Source: Pedobacter sp. B4-66 | Lineage (GTDB): Bacteria > Bacteroidota > Bacteroidia > Sphingobacteriales > Sphingobacteriaceae | Direction of reading: 5' to 3' | Length of the DNA stretch: 64,000 nt | Assembly: GCF_018492665.1 (NCBI RefSeq) | Contig: NZ_JAFVME010000009.1 | Coordinates: 62,001 to 126,000 of the forward strand | Shown: one piece after another, positions 1 through 8,593 of the stretch | Position numbering within the stretch: the first letter of the stretch is position 1 | How the letters are laid out: the number at the start of each line of letters is the position of its first letter | Made by a program: the position numbers and the translations under genes | Notes under the pieces: generated by a model | What the model saw: only the letters and a program-made list of their open reading frames with translations | What the model was told of the DNA's origin: nothing | The model's database searches: none

Positions 1-981
1 GATCTTGCTTTTTCACAAAATGTAATGGTTGAAGAAGAGGATGTTCTAGAAATGCTTAAAGTTATTCAGGCATTTGACCCTCCTGGTATTGCTGCTCGCG
101 ATTTGCAAGAATGTTTAACACTTCAGTTAAAGCGTAAAGATCCTAATAATCCAATTATCCTAAAAGCTATAGAAATTGTAGAGAACTATCTAGATGAGTT
201 TACAAAAAAGCATTATGATAAGCTAGAAAAATCATTAGGCTTAAGTAGTGAGGATCTTAAAGAAATAATTGCAGAAATATTAAGGCTTAACCCTAAACCG
301 GGAGATTCTAATCAGATAACGACTAAGCAATTGCAAGTTATACCTGACTTTCATGTTTCAAACAATGATGGGGTCTTGATACTTACACTTAATTCAAAAA
401 ATGCACCAGAATTAAGAGTTAGCCGCTCTTACATTGATATGTTTGATCACTATGATAAGGCATCTCAAAAAGACAAAAAAATGAAAGAGGCAGTTCAGTT
501 TGTAAAACAAAAACTGGACTCTGCAAAATGGTTTATTGATGCGATCAAACAAAGGCAACAAACCTTGCTGAAAACCATGAATGCCATCATGCAATATCAA
601 TATGAATATTTGCTTACCGGGGATGAGCGCAAAATGCGTCCAATGATCTTAAAAGACATTGCCGATAAAATAGATATGGATATTTCTACGGTTTCGAGAG
701 TTGCCAATTCAAAATATGTGCAAACAGAATTTGGCACTTTTCTATTAAAATCTTTCTTCTCAGAAGCAATTCAAACCGAAAGTGGTGAAGAAGTTTCTAA
801 CAAAGAGGTTAAGAAAATCCTTGAAGACTGCATTGGCAATGAGGATAAACGTAAACCCCTTGCTGATGAAAAGCTTACTGAAATACTTAAAGATAGAGGA
901 TATAACATTGCCCGCAGAACTGTTGCGAAATATAGAGAGCAGATGAATATTCCGGTTGCCCGCTTGAGAAAAGAGCTTTAA
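1..981 (+). CDS. rpoN: RNA polymerase sigma-54 factor RpoN, 3' part (5' end outside window)
   Basis: Sigma-54 directs RNA polymerase to -24/-12 promoters that need an AAA+ activator. The reading frame is open from base 1, so the N-terminal activator-interacting region lies outside the window; about 326 codons are visible. Seen: the core-binding region, a helix-turn-helix around bases 640-720 (LKDIADKIDMDISTVSRVA), and the diagnostic RpoN box ARRTVAKYRE at bases 910-939, thirteen residues before the stop. These two C-terminal DNA-binding elements make the family assignment secure. The next gene is convergent and begins 9 bases beyond the stop. An AT-only-loop inverted repeat (arms 985-993 and 1009-1017) lies at the junction and might end transcripts in either direction, but it has no clear U-tract. 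Confidence 0.95.
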   Translation, partial: DLAFSQNVMVEEEDVLEMLKVIQAFDPPGIAARDLQECLTLQLKRKDPNNPIILKAIEIVENYLDEFTKKHYDKLEKSLGLSSEDLKEIIAEILRLNPKPGDSNQITTKQLQVIPDFHVSNNDGVLILTLNSKNAPELRVSRSYIDMFDHYDKASQKDKKMKEAVQFVKQKLDSAKWFIDAIKQRQQTLLKTMNAIMQYQYEYLLTGDERKMRPMILKDIADKIDMDISTVSRVANSKYVQTEFGTFLLKSFFSEAIQTESGEEVSNKEVKKILEDCIGNEDKRKPLADEKLTEILKDRGYNIARRTVAKYREQMNIPVARLRKEL

Positions 982-990
982 TTTTTTTTA

Positions 991-1458
991 CTACAAATTA
1001 TTTTGTCTTAGTAAAAACTCTAATTGCTTATTTGCTAATATAAGCTGTTGGGTAAGTTCCCTGTTTTCTTTTCTTAAAGAATATATTTCAAAGGCTTTTT
1101 CTATGTTGATCCTCAAATCTTCATCCATCCAGGGTTTCTGAATATATTTATAAACTTGTCCCCTATTTATTGCATCGATAACGGCATTTATATCCGCATA
1201 TCCTGTAAGGAGTATTCTTATCGGATCTGGAAAGTCAGGCAAGATAGATTCTAAGAATTCAATACCAGTCATAACCGGCATTCTTTGATCTGTAATTACA
1301 ACATGGATATCCTCTACTGTCTCTAGGATTCTCCTTCCTTCCATAGCAGATTCTGCTGTATAAACATTAAATACCCTCCTAAATCCAGCTTTAAAAGAGT
1401 TTAGATTATGAAGTTCATCATCTACATATAAAACGTTTATTGAAGCACCACTACTCAT
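991..1458 (-). CDS. Receiver-only response regulator (paralogue 1)
   Basis: A 155-aa single-domain receiver. Seen: acidic pocket VDDE at 12-15, phospho-acceptor D57 in VITDQRMP, switch T85 in LLTGY, and conserved K108 in QKPW, so it should be phosphorylatable. The receiver type, with LLTGYADINAV and a KPW motif, is the one usually found in RpfG/HupR-like regulators. Here no output domain follows; only a short charged helical tail (about 120-155, ENRELTQQLILANKQLEFLL) is present, which could form a coiled coil. It is closely similar along its length to the protein at 1796-2260 and to the receiver of the hybrid kinase at 7514-8593, so it probably belongs to the same phosphorelay. Its target is unknown. 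Confidence 0.9.
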   Translation of the reverse strand: MSSGASINVLYVDDELHNLNSFKAGFRRVFNVYTAESAMEGRRILETVEDIHVVITDQRMPVMTGIEFLESILPDFPDPIRILLTGYADINAVIDAINRGQVYKYIQKPWMDEDLRINIEKAFEIYSLRKENRELTQQLILANKQLEFLLRQNNL

Positions 1459-1795
1459 AATCTCCGAAATGTTTTTTGTTAAATATATTACTTTTATAAG
1501 TTTTAATGAAGTTATTTAGCTTAAAAATTATTTTTCAGTACAACTATATAATTATATTACTTAATAGTTTGATTCGAATTCTAAACTCTTTGTTTTCCGA
1601 ATGATCACCCGAAAAATCTCTTCTGCCAATTGTAAAAATTTCCGCTGCGCATATACACCTTCTCACATACTTCTTGATACGGACTTTCGTCTTTACATAT
1701 CATAGTGCAAAGGTAATCTGCGGTTCAAAAAATTTGGTCTTTTTTATGTCAATTACGTAAACGCTATTAATTGCATCTCCAATTAAAGACGGTAC
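1459..1795. other. Intergenic stretch between the two receiver genes
   Basis: About 340 AT-rich bases. The only coding-like signal is the minus-strand transposase-like scrap described separately (1544-1721). The first 60 bases serve as leader of the minus-strand receiver gene; GGAG sits about 6 bases before its ATG. I see no convincing terminator or RNA gene. Confidence 0.5.
1544..1721 (-). pseudogene. Degraded IS66-accessory-like (TnpA/HTH) fragment
   Basis: On the minus strand, codons from about 1721 down to 1605 (first ATG at 1703) read as a 32-residue peptide containing EVCEKVYMRSGNFYNWQKRF. The spacing of C-E-x-V-x-M-x-S-x-x-F-Y-x-W-x-K-R-F matches what I know of the helix-turn-helix of IS66-type accessory proteins (AFCEQ-V-G-M-S-x-x-TFYYWRKRF). 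The frame then stops at 1605. The +1 frame continues with protein-like sequence (GDHSENKEFRIRIKLL) to a stop at 1544, as a frameshifted remnant would. No terminal repeats or other transposase genes are near. The match is from memory of the family, so it is tentative. Confidence 0.35.
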
Positions 1796-2260
1796 CTACG
1801 ACAGTAATTTTTGTCTCAACATAAACTCTAGTTGTTCATTAACTACTAGAAGTTCATTGGTTAATTCCTTGTTTCTTTCTCTTAAAGAAAACACCTCAAA
1901 TGCTTTTTCAAGAGCCGACTGAAGATCTGCTTCCTCCCAAGGTTTAGTAAGATATAAATAAACCTGCCCTTTATTTATCGCTTCAATTACCGCATTTATA
2001 TCCGCATACCCTGTAAGCAGCATCCTAATTGGATCAGGATATTTCTCAATGATTGATTCTAAAAACTCTATACCTGTAGTAACAGGCATGCGTTGATCTG
2101 TAAGAATGATATTAACATACTCCTTTTCCAATACCTGGATAGCATCTGCAGCAGATTCTGCCGTATGCACTTTAAAAACCCTTCTAAAAGAAGCTTTAAA
2201 GGCATTTAGATTATGTATTTCATCGTCAACATACAATACACTTATTAATTGCCTATCCAT
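1796..2260 (-). CDS. Receiver-only response regulator (paralogue 2)
   Basis: A 154-aa stand-alone receiver with VDDE at 11-14, phospho-acceptor D55 (ILTDQRMP), T83 (LLTGY) and K106 (TKPW). All catalytic positions are intact. It shares long identical runs with the 991-1458 protein (for example TGIEFLESI, YADINAV and AEKAFE/EKAFE-like segments) and has the same C-terminal charged helix ending in QLEFMLRQ, so the two are recent duplicates. The gene is divergent from the E1/nitroreductase operon, and its probable promoter overlaps that operon's promoter, which suggests co-control. No DNA-binding or enzymatic output domain is present; a role as phosphate carrier or protein-interaction partner is inferred. 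Confidence 0.9.
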   Translation of the reverse strand: MDRQLISVLYVDDEIHNLNAFKASFRRVFKVHTAESAADAIQVLEKEYVNIILTDQRMPVTTGIEFLESIIEKYPDPIRMLLTGYADINAVIEAINKGQVYLYLTKPWEEADLQSALEKAFEVFSLRERNKELTNELLVVNEQLEFMLRQKLLS

Positions 2261-2318
2261 AAATTAAAAAACTGTGCAAAATTATTTAAACCCCTACTTA
2301 AGATAGTTAAATATCTAG

Positions 2319-2335
2319 CAAATATACTATTTTTG
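2319..2335. promoter_or_regulatory. Back-to-back -7 promoter elements of two divergent genes
   Basis: Two copies of the Bacteroidota -7 consensus TAnnTTTG lie one base apart in opposite directions. TATATTTG on the minus strand (2326 to 2319) faces the receiver gene starting at 2260. TATTTTTG on the plus strand (2328-2335) faces the E1/nitroreductase gene. Neither has a perfect TTTG -33 element at 19-21 nt, so strength is uncertain. RNA polymerase could hardly occupy both at once. Confidence 0.45.
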
Positions 2336-2383
2336 TATTTATTGAAATAAATAATTGGGGGCATAATTTTATCTATTATTACA

Positions 2384-4666
2384 ATGCTATTACTTGAGAA
2401 CCACTTGGTGGAAGACACTATGGCTACAGAGCCTTTATTTTTTCGAATTTATTTGAAAGATGACAAAAATAAGCTTGAGGAATTACTTAAGAATAAGCCT
2501 TATATTTCCATACATGACCAAATTGACACTCAGTTGGATGATTTAATAAAATCTACACTACCGAAGAAAAAACCCAGTCAAGAGGAATTAGAACAATTAA
2601 AAAAAATTCACATTGGGAATCTGTCTATGCAGGAATATGGAGTATGGGTATTTTACCCATGGTCTAACAGATTGGTTCACTTACTGGATGAAGAAGAGTT
2701 CATCGAGGTAAGAACCAACAGAAATATTTATAAAATAACAAGAGAAGAGCGCGACATCCTAGGTAAACAAAAAATTGGAGTTGTAGGTCTTTCTGTTGGT
2801 CAGTCCATTTCTATTACGATGGCAATGGAAAGAAGTTTTGGTGAAATCAGACTTGCTGATTTTGACGTACTTGAGCTAACTAACATAAATAGAATAAGAA
2901 CAGGTGTTCATAATCTGGGATTACCAAAAGTAGCAATTGTAGCAAGAGAAATTAAAGAAATAGATCCTTACCTTAAGGTAACTTGTTTTTATGATGGACT
3001 CACCGAAGAAAACATGGAGCGTTACTTTACTGAAGGTGGCAATCTTGACATCGTAGTAGACGAATGTGACAGTTTAGACATAAAGATTCAGTTAAGAAAT
3101 GTTGCCAAACCTTTAGGAATTCCTGTAGTAATGGATACAAGTGACCGTGGAACCTTAGATGTTGAAAGATTTGACCTGGAGCCAGACCGCCCGATACTTC
3201 ATGGCTTAATAGACCATCTCGACTATAGTCAGGTTAAATATCTTAAAACCAATGAAGAAAAAGTACCTTTTTTGTTGGCAATGATAGGCATTGAAACCGT
3301 ATCGACAAGACTAAAGGCTTCTATGATAGAAGTTGGCCAAACGATTACCACTTGGCCACAGCTGGCATCAGCTGTAACACTTGGAGGTGCGTTAGGGGCA
3401 GATGTTTGTAGACGAATCATTCTAGATCAATATCATGAGTCTGGCAGGTATTGGGTTGACATGAGTGACCTGATTGGTGATAAACAACCTAGGCCCGATC
3501 AGGATTATAATGTTAAAGAATATCCCGCCGAAGACCTTTCGCTAGATGAAATGGAAAAAGCAACAGAGCATATCGACATTAACACGGTTATTCTTAATGA
3601 TGAAAGAATTAAAGAGCTGGTTTCTACTGCCACTCTAGCTCCGTCGGCAGGAAATAATCAACCATGGAAATGGTTTGTGTCTAAAGGAAAGCTTTTCCTT
3701 TTCCACGATGAGAAACATTCTGTTTCATGGGGAGATTTTGACAATATCACCTCTAATATTGCTTTTGGTGCTACTATTGAAACGTTAAAAATTGCTGCTG
3801 GTAATTCAGGATTACTAGTAGAACCAAAATACTTTCCGAATTCATCTAACAAAAGACTAGTGGCGGCGTTTGCCTTTCAGGAGTCGTCACAGCAACACGA
3901 TAGCGAAATGTTTCGTGCCATAGGCCTTAGGATGACTAATCGAAAATCTGGAACAGGTCAAAAAATTGATGATCAGGTCATTTCTAATTTGAAAAACGTT
4001 AAACACTCAGATATTGATGTTACTCTTGACATATTAGAAGATAAAGAGCAAATTAAGACAATAGCTGATATTGTATCCAAAGTTGAAAGAGTTCGCTTCT
4101 TGTACCCGCAGGGTCATTACGATTTTTACAATAAGGAAATACGCTGGACTGATGAAGATGTAAACAAAACAAAAGATGGCCTTGATATTAGAAGTCTTGA
4201 ACTTTCAGAGTCGGATAAAACAGGATTAATTGTTGCATCTGAACCAGGTGTTATCAAGTTACTGAATCATTGGGGAGGAGGTGCCGCATTCGAAAAACTA
4301 TCAAAAAATGCAATTGTAAGTTCTTCTGGCATTGGTTTGATTACTATGCCTGATTACAGTGCTAAAAGCTTTGTTCAAGCAGGTGAAATTGTACAACGTG
4401 TATGGTTAAAGGCAAATCTTGAAGGATTAGCATTTCATCCAATCTCTGCACCATTATTTCTCTTTGCGAGATTAAATCATGGCAATGGTAAGGAATTAAC
4501 TGATAAAATGGCAAAAGATCTTTCTGATCTTCAAAGCGCTCTTAAAGAAATTTTTCCCATATTAGAAAAAAAACAAGGTGTATTTATGTTTAGGTTATCT
4601 TATGCAGATGAAGCTTCCGTAAAATCTGTTCGCAGGCTTTTGAAAGATACATTGATTTTTAATTAG
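2384..4666 (+). CDS. Rv1355c-like fusion: E1/ThiF adenylating domain + nitroreductase-like FMN domain
   Basis: A 760-aa cytoplasmic fusion enzyme. Residues about 110-345 form an E1/ThiF-type Rossmann adenylation domain: GVVGLSVGQ loop at 132-140, acidic D159/D161, and the N169-R170 pair of the family's D.D.V...N.NR motif. Residues about 395-725 are a nitroreductase-fold domain with APSAGNNQPW at 419-428 and a C-terminal GLITMP...QAGEIVQRVWL segment. Proteins of this build are labelled Rv1355c family. E1 domains activate carboxylates as acyl-adenylates, and nitroreductases use FMN for redox, so a two-step modification of a small molecule or peptide is plausible. The usual E1 CxxC zinc pairs are not visible. 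An alternative start at 2420 (MATEP) has a better ribosome-site-like GGTGGAAG. First gene of a five-gene operon; the next starts 4 bases after the stop. Confidence 0.85.
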   Translation: MLLLENHLVEDTMATEPLFFRIYLKDDKNKLEELLKNKPYISIHDQIDTQLDDLIKSTLPKKKPSQEELEQLKKIHIGNLSMQEYGVWVFYPWSNRLVHLLDEEEFIEVRTNRNIYKITREERDILGKQKIGVVGLSVGQSISITMAMERSFGEIRLADFDVLELTNINRIRTGVHNLGLPKVAIVAREIKEIDPYLKVTCFYDGLTEENMERYFTEGGNLDIVVDECDSLDIKIQLRNVAKPLGIPVVMDTSDRGTLDVERFDLEPDRPILHGLIDHLDYSQVKYLKTNEEKVPFLLAMIGIETVSTRLKASMIEVGQTITTWPQLASAVTLGGALGADVCRRIILDQYHESGRYWVDMSDLIGDKQPRPDQDYNVKEYPAEDLSLDEMEKATEHIDINTVILNDERIKELVSTATLAPSAGNNQPWKWFVSKGKLFLFHDEKHSVSWGDFDNITSNIAFGATIETLKIAAGNSGLLVEPKYFPNSSNKRLVAAFAFQESSQQHDSEMFRAIGLRMTNRKSGTGQKIDDQVISNLKNVKHSDIDVTLDILEDKEQIKTIADIVSKVERVRFLYPQGHYDFYNKEIRWTDEDVNKTKDGLDIRSLELSESDKTGLIVASEPGVIKLLNHWGGGAAFEKLSKNAIVSSSGIGLITMPDYSAKSFVQAGEIVQRVWLKANLEGLAFHPISAPLFLFARLNHGNGKELTDKMAKDLSDLQSALKEIFPILEKKQGVFMFRLSYADEASVKSVRRLLKDTLIFN

Positions 4667-4670
4667 ATTT

Positions 4671-5372
4671 ATGGGAGTAAAACTGAGGTTCCGTTCATTT
4701 ACCGCAATTAAAGATGCTGAAACGTGCGAGAAATATCTTGAAGGGCATGTTCAGGTACTAAAAGATTATGGTATAACAAATATTACAACCAATAACAGGC
4801 AATGGATGACTTTACCTAACGTACATGGTATTGTCGCTGAAACTGAAAATGGGGAAGTGGTTGGTGGTGTAAGGGTGCATATTGCAGATGGCGTCCATCC
4901 ACTTCCCGTTGAAAAGGCTGTTGGAACTATGGATCCCAATGTAGCAACAATAATTAATGAATACTTTGATGATGGCACCGGTGAACTTTGTGGACTATGG
5001 AATGCGAAGAGCGTAGCAGGTATTGGTATAAGTATTCTTTTGGTTAGAGCTGGAATTGCGATTGTAAACCAGGTTCGATTGGCATCTTTATTTACAATAT
5101 GTGCCGATTATACTTTGCCTATGGTAAAAAAAGTTGGTTTTGTAGTAGAAGATGGCCTTGGTAAAGGAGGTGAATTTGTTTATCCTAATGATAGCTATAT
5201 TGCCCGGGTACTAAGAAAAATGAATGCAGAAACTCTAGAAACTGCTGAAGAGTTTGATAGAAACAGGATTTTCGATTTGAGAAACAATCCGGTACAACAT
5301 ACTTTTGAAATGGGTCCGAAAGGAGAAGTTGAAATAGATTACCAACTAGTTATTCCAAAATATGATGACTAG
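4671..5372 (+). CDS. GNAT-fold acyltransferase-like protein (LuxI/FeeM-like)
   Basis: A 233-aa soluble protein. I read it as the GNAT fold of the acyl-homoserine-lactone or N-acyl-amino-acid synthase kind. An N-terminal helix-rich part is followed by a beta strand with GEVVGGVRVH (61-70), then E105-L-C-G-L-W110, a long helix (about 115-135), a strand LASLFTICAD (137-146), and LPMVKKVGF (149-157). The last three match the order in LuxI-type enzymes: Glu-containing strand, helix, strand, then 'xLLRRxGF'. Sequence similarity is low and the acyl donor and acceptor are unknown; an ordinary N-acetyltransferase is possible. It starts 4 bases after the E1 fusion and overlaps the kinase gene by 11 bases, so translation is probably coupled. 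Confidence 0.6.
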   Translation: MGVKLRFRSFTAIKDAETCEKYLEGHVQVLKDYGITNITTNNRQWMTLPNVHGIVAETENGEVVGGVRVHIADGVHPLPVEKAVGTMDPNVATIINEYFDDGTGELCGLWNAKSVAGIGISILLVRAGIAIVNQVRLASLFTICADYTLPMVKKVGFVVEDGLGKGGEFVYPNDSYIARVLRKMNAETLETAEEFDRNRIFDLRNNPVQHTFEMGPKGEVEIDYQLVIPKYDD

Positions 5373-7503
5373 ATTCTTTGCGTTTATCCTGTTATCGGTA
5401 ATAACATTTTCACTAATGCCTGCCACATCTTTTTGCCAGGATACCCTCCGTGTAAAAAATGGCAAGCTGGAACGTAACTTTGGAAAAAGCACTTCAATTT
5501 ATGCAGACTCCAGTGGTCTCTTGGACATTAATGGTGCTATAAAAAACAAAAACTTTATTAAAGAAAATACTGCAGTACCAAATTTAGGTGTCTCCAGCAT
5601 TGCTTATTGGCTGCAATTCAATGTTAAAAACGAGAGTAACAGTCCTTCTACGATGTTACAATTACAGCTCCCAACGATTGACTATATAGACTTCTATTTA
5701 ATAAATGCCAATAATCAGATAGTGTACCAAAATAAGACTGGTGATCGGGTACGATATTCCAATAGAAAATTTGACAACCCTGTTTTTAGCTTTAAATTTG
5801 AACTAACTCCAAATGAACCTTATAAAATTTTCATTAGAATTAGTGGCGGAGAGCAATTACAAGCTCCATTGATTCTAGGCAATAGTGATAGCTTCATTCA
5901 AGAGATTCAAAATTCCTTTTTGATTTTTGGACTCTATATAGGTATTGTAAGTGTAATGTTTATTTACAACCTGTTTCTATTTATATCAACTAAAGACAAA
6001 AGTTACCTTTATTACATTATTTACATTTTTGTAATTGCGCTTACACAAGCTAATTTTCAAGGGTATACTTTTAAATTTTTATGGCCAGATAACATTTGGC
6101 TTTCCACATACTCCGTCTACATTTTAAGTTCGCTAGCTGCAATGACGGCTATTGAATTTATGAAACAGTTTTTACATACTGCTCATTATGTACCTAAAAT
6201 GGATAAGTTCCTGAATCTATTTTACATTCCTTACATTTTGGCACTTATAGCCGCCTTTAGTGGCCATTTGAACATTGGCTATCAAACTATTCAGGTTACG
6301 GCGGTAGTAGCGGCTTTATACATGTTAGTGGTTGCATCTCGAGTATATTCTTTAGGATATAAACCTGCTAAGTTTTTCCTAGTTGCCTGGAGTGTATTTT
6401 TGCTTGGCGTATGTAGTTTTGTATTGAAAGACTACAACATACTTCCCTATAATACACTTACCTATAACATGATGCCTTTTGGGTCCGCGCTCGAAGTGAC
6501 GCTACTATCTTTTGCACTTGCAGATAAAATAAACACATTTAAAAAGGAAAAAGAAGAATCACAGGCAGAATCGTTACGGGCGATCACAGAGAATGAGAGA
6601 CTAGTGCGCGAACAAAATATTGTTTTAGAATTCAGAGTTAAGGAACGTACAGAAGAATTAGAATTGGCTTTAACTGATCTAAAAGAAGCGCAGAGCCAAT
6701 TAGTTGACTCAGAAAAAATGGCAGGGCTGGGTCAGCTTACCGCCGGTATTGCGCACGAGATTAATAACCCAATAAACTTTGTAACCTCAAATATCAAACC
6801 TCTTGAACTTGATATCCTGGACTTGGACTCAGTTATTCATATGTATGAAGCAATTGATTTTAACCAGGAGATTAAACCCCAGATCACTAATATTGAATCT
6901 TTTAAAAAACAAATCGACATTTCTTTTGTAAGAGAAGAGATCAAGTTATTGTTATCCGGAATTGATGAAGGGGCAAGAAGGACTGCAGAAATAATCAGAA
7001 GTCTCAAAAATTTCAGTAGGCTTGATGAAAATGACACTAAACCTGTGGATCTAAATGAAGGACTTGATTCTACACTTGTGCTAATCAGAAGTACATTCCC
7101 TTCTAACTTAAAAATAGTAAAAGACTATCAGGTACTTCCTCTTGTTGAGTGTATGCCGGGTAAGATAAATCAGGTATTCATGAATTTAATTACCAATGGC
7201 ATCTATGCTATTAAATCTAAACCAGAACAAAATGAGGAAGAGTTTGTTACCATAAAAACATGGCAAGAAGACAAACACGTAAAAATCAGCATAAAGGATA
7301 GTGGAACTGGCATGCCTGACGAAGTAAAACAGAAAATATTTGAGCCCTTCTTTACTACTAAAGATGTTGGAGAGGGGACGGGGCTCGGTTTATCTATAGT
7401 TTTTAGAATTATAGAAAATCACAATGGAAATATTGATGTTGTAACAAAAGTGAATCAAGGTACCGAATTTATTATTACCTTGCCTATAAACAACGGAAAT
7501 TAA
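5362..7503 (+). CDS. 7TM-DISM sensor histidine kinase
   Basis: A 713-aa membrane sensor kinase. Seen in order: signal peptide (about 1-25); extracytoplasmic 7TMR-DISMED2-type beta-sandwich (about 40-185), a fold that often binds small ligands such as carbohydrates; seven hydrophobic helices (about 186-390); coiled coil (about 390-450); a phosphoacceptor helix with H465 in [13 protein letters not shown]; and a HATPase domain with an N box ([15 protein letters not shown]), DSGTG, FEPFFTT and [11 protein letters not shown]. The kinase is complete and should be active. No receiver is attached; the probable partners are the receivers encoded downstream and divergently. The start overlaps the end of the acyltransferase gene by 11 bases. 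The natural ligand is not known. Confidence 0.9.
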   Translation: MMTRFFAFILLSVITFSLMPATSFCQDTLRVKNGKLERNFGKSTSIYADSSGLLDINGAIKNKNFIKENTAVPNLGVSSIAYWLQFNVKNESNSPSTMLQLQLPTIDYIDFYLINANNQIVYQNKTGDRVRYSNRKFDNPVFSFKFELTPNEPYKIFIRISGGEQLQAPLILGNSDSFIQEIQNSFLIFGLYIGIVSVMFIYNLFLFISTKDKSYLYYIIYIFVIALTQANFQGYTFKFLWPDNIWLSTYSVYILSSLAAMTAIEFMKQFLHTAHYVPKMDKFLNLFYIPYILALIAAFSGHLNIGYQTIQVTAVVAALYMLVVASRVYSLGYKPAKFFLVAWSVFLLGVCSFVLKDYNILPYNTLTYNMMPFGSALEVTLLSFALADKINTFKKEKEESQAESLRAITENERLVREQNIVLEFRVKERTEELELALTDLKEAQSQLVDSEKMAGLGQLTAGIAHEINNPINFVTSNIKPLELDILDLDSVIHMYEAIDFNQEIKPQITNIESFKKQIDISFVREEIKLLLSGIDEGARRTAEIIRSLKNFSRLDENDTKPVDLNEGLDSTLVLIRSTFPSNLKIVKDYQVLPLVECMPGKINQVFMNLITNGIYAIKSKPEQNEEEFVTIKTWQEDKHVKISIKDSGTGMPDEVKQKIFEPFFTTKDVGEGTGLGLSIVFRIIENHNGNIDVVTKVNQGTEFIITLPINNGN

Positions 7504-7513
7504 CACCTTATTT

Positions 7514-8593
7514 ATGAATGCGCCAACGGTACGGGTTCTTTATATTGATGATGAAGAGAACAATTTACATGCTTTTAAAGCAGGCTTTAGAAGACAATAT
7601 GAGATCTATACTGCTATTTCGGCCGCAGAGGGTTTAAAGATATTGGAAAATATTTCTGTTCATGTGATTATTGCGGATCAAAAAATGCCGCAGACCACTG
7701 GTGTGGAATTTTTTAAAAGTATTATCAACACCTATCCAGACCCAATAAGGATATTACTTACTGGATATACCGATATAGAAGCATTGGCTGACGCAATTAA
7801 TCATGGTGATATTTATAGATATATTACTAAGCCGTGGAATGATTTAGAGCTACATAACTCTATAAAGAATGCTTATGATGCCTACAAAACTAAGATAGAC
7901 TTAAAGAATAAAATAGTTGAACTGGAAAAAACCAATGACGAGTTAAATAGATTTATTTACAGTATTTCTCATGAATTAAGAGCTCCCCTTGTTTCGACTA
8001 TGGGTATTGTAAATTTGGTAAAAATGGAAGGACTTTTCAATTCTAGTGGCGAATACTGGGGTTTAATTGAAACCTGTTCAAATAAGCTGGATTACTACAT
8101 ACAAAAGACATTACAATATTATAAAAATAGTAAAACGATTGCCAAACATACCTCAGTAGATTTTTCGAAACTAATAAATGAACTGATTGAACTTTATTCT
8201 TATAGTGATAGAGACACTCACTTTCATGTTGAGATTAAACAGGAGGTTCCATTTTATGGTGATGTTTTTAGAATTGAAGTAATATTGGGCAATTTGATAT
8301 CAAATGCAATCAAATATCAAAAAGAAGACGAAAAGAATAAAAAGGTTGACATCAATGTTAATGTAACTCCTGTTGTTGTAGAAATTACTATTGCCGATAA
8401 TGGAATGGGTATTTTAAATGAGCACCTTGAAAAGATTTTCACACAGTTCTTTAAAAGCAAAATTAATCATGGTAGCGGCCTCGGCTTATTTATTGTTAAA
8501 GAAGCACTAAATAAGATCAATGGAAAGATATCTGTAAGTTCAAATACTACAGATGGAACAACTTTTAAAATTACAATCCCTAATGTTAAGTAA
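7514..8593 (+). CDS. Hybrid receiver-histidine kinase (REC-HisKA-HATPase)
   Basis: A 359-aa cytoplasmic protein with the receiver first: DDE at 12-14, D55 (IIADQKMP), T83 (LLTGY), K106 (TKPW). A linker helix leads to a HisKA domain with H153 in SISHELRAPL, then a HATPase with NLISNAIKY, DNGMG and GSGLGLFIV. There are no membrane segments. The receiver is the third relative of the two lone receivers at 991 and 1796. Such REC-kinase proteins usually take phosphate or a signal from one kinase and pass it on, so this is a good middle step between the 7TM kinase (10 bases upstream) and the lone receiver downstream. It overlaps the next gene by 11 bases. Confidence 0.9.
   Translation: MNAPTVRVLYIDDEENNLHAFKAGFRRQYEIYTAISAAEGLKILENISVHVIIADQKMPQTTGVEFFKSIINTYPDPIRILLTGYTDIEALADAINHGDIYRYITKPWNDLELHNSIKNAYDAYKTKIDLKNKIVELEKTNDELNRFIYSISHELRAPLVSTMGIVNLVKMEGLFNSSGEYWGLIETCSNKLDYYIQKTLQYYKNSKTIAKHTSVDFSKLINELIELYSYSDRDTHFHVEIKQEVPFYGDVFRIEVILGNLISNAIKYQKEDEKNKKVDINVNVTPVVVEITIADNGMGILNEHLEKIFTQFFKSKINHGSGLGLFIVKEALNKINGKISVSSNTTDGTTFKITIPNVK

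Noticed and set aside
985..1017. Inverted repeat TTTTTACTA/TAGTAAAAA between rpoN and the receiver gene as a terminator
   Set aside because: The stem is almost all A-T, the loop is long and no U-tract follows on either strand.
5362..5372. Possible frameshift between the GNAT and 7TM kinase genes
   Set aside because: The 11-base overlap contains a normal stop and start; both proteins are complete, so this is translational coupling.
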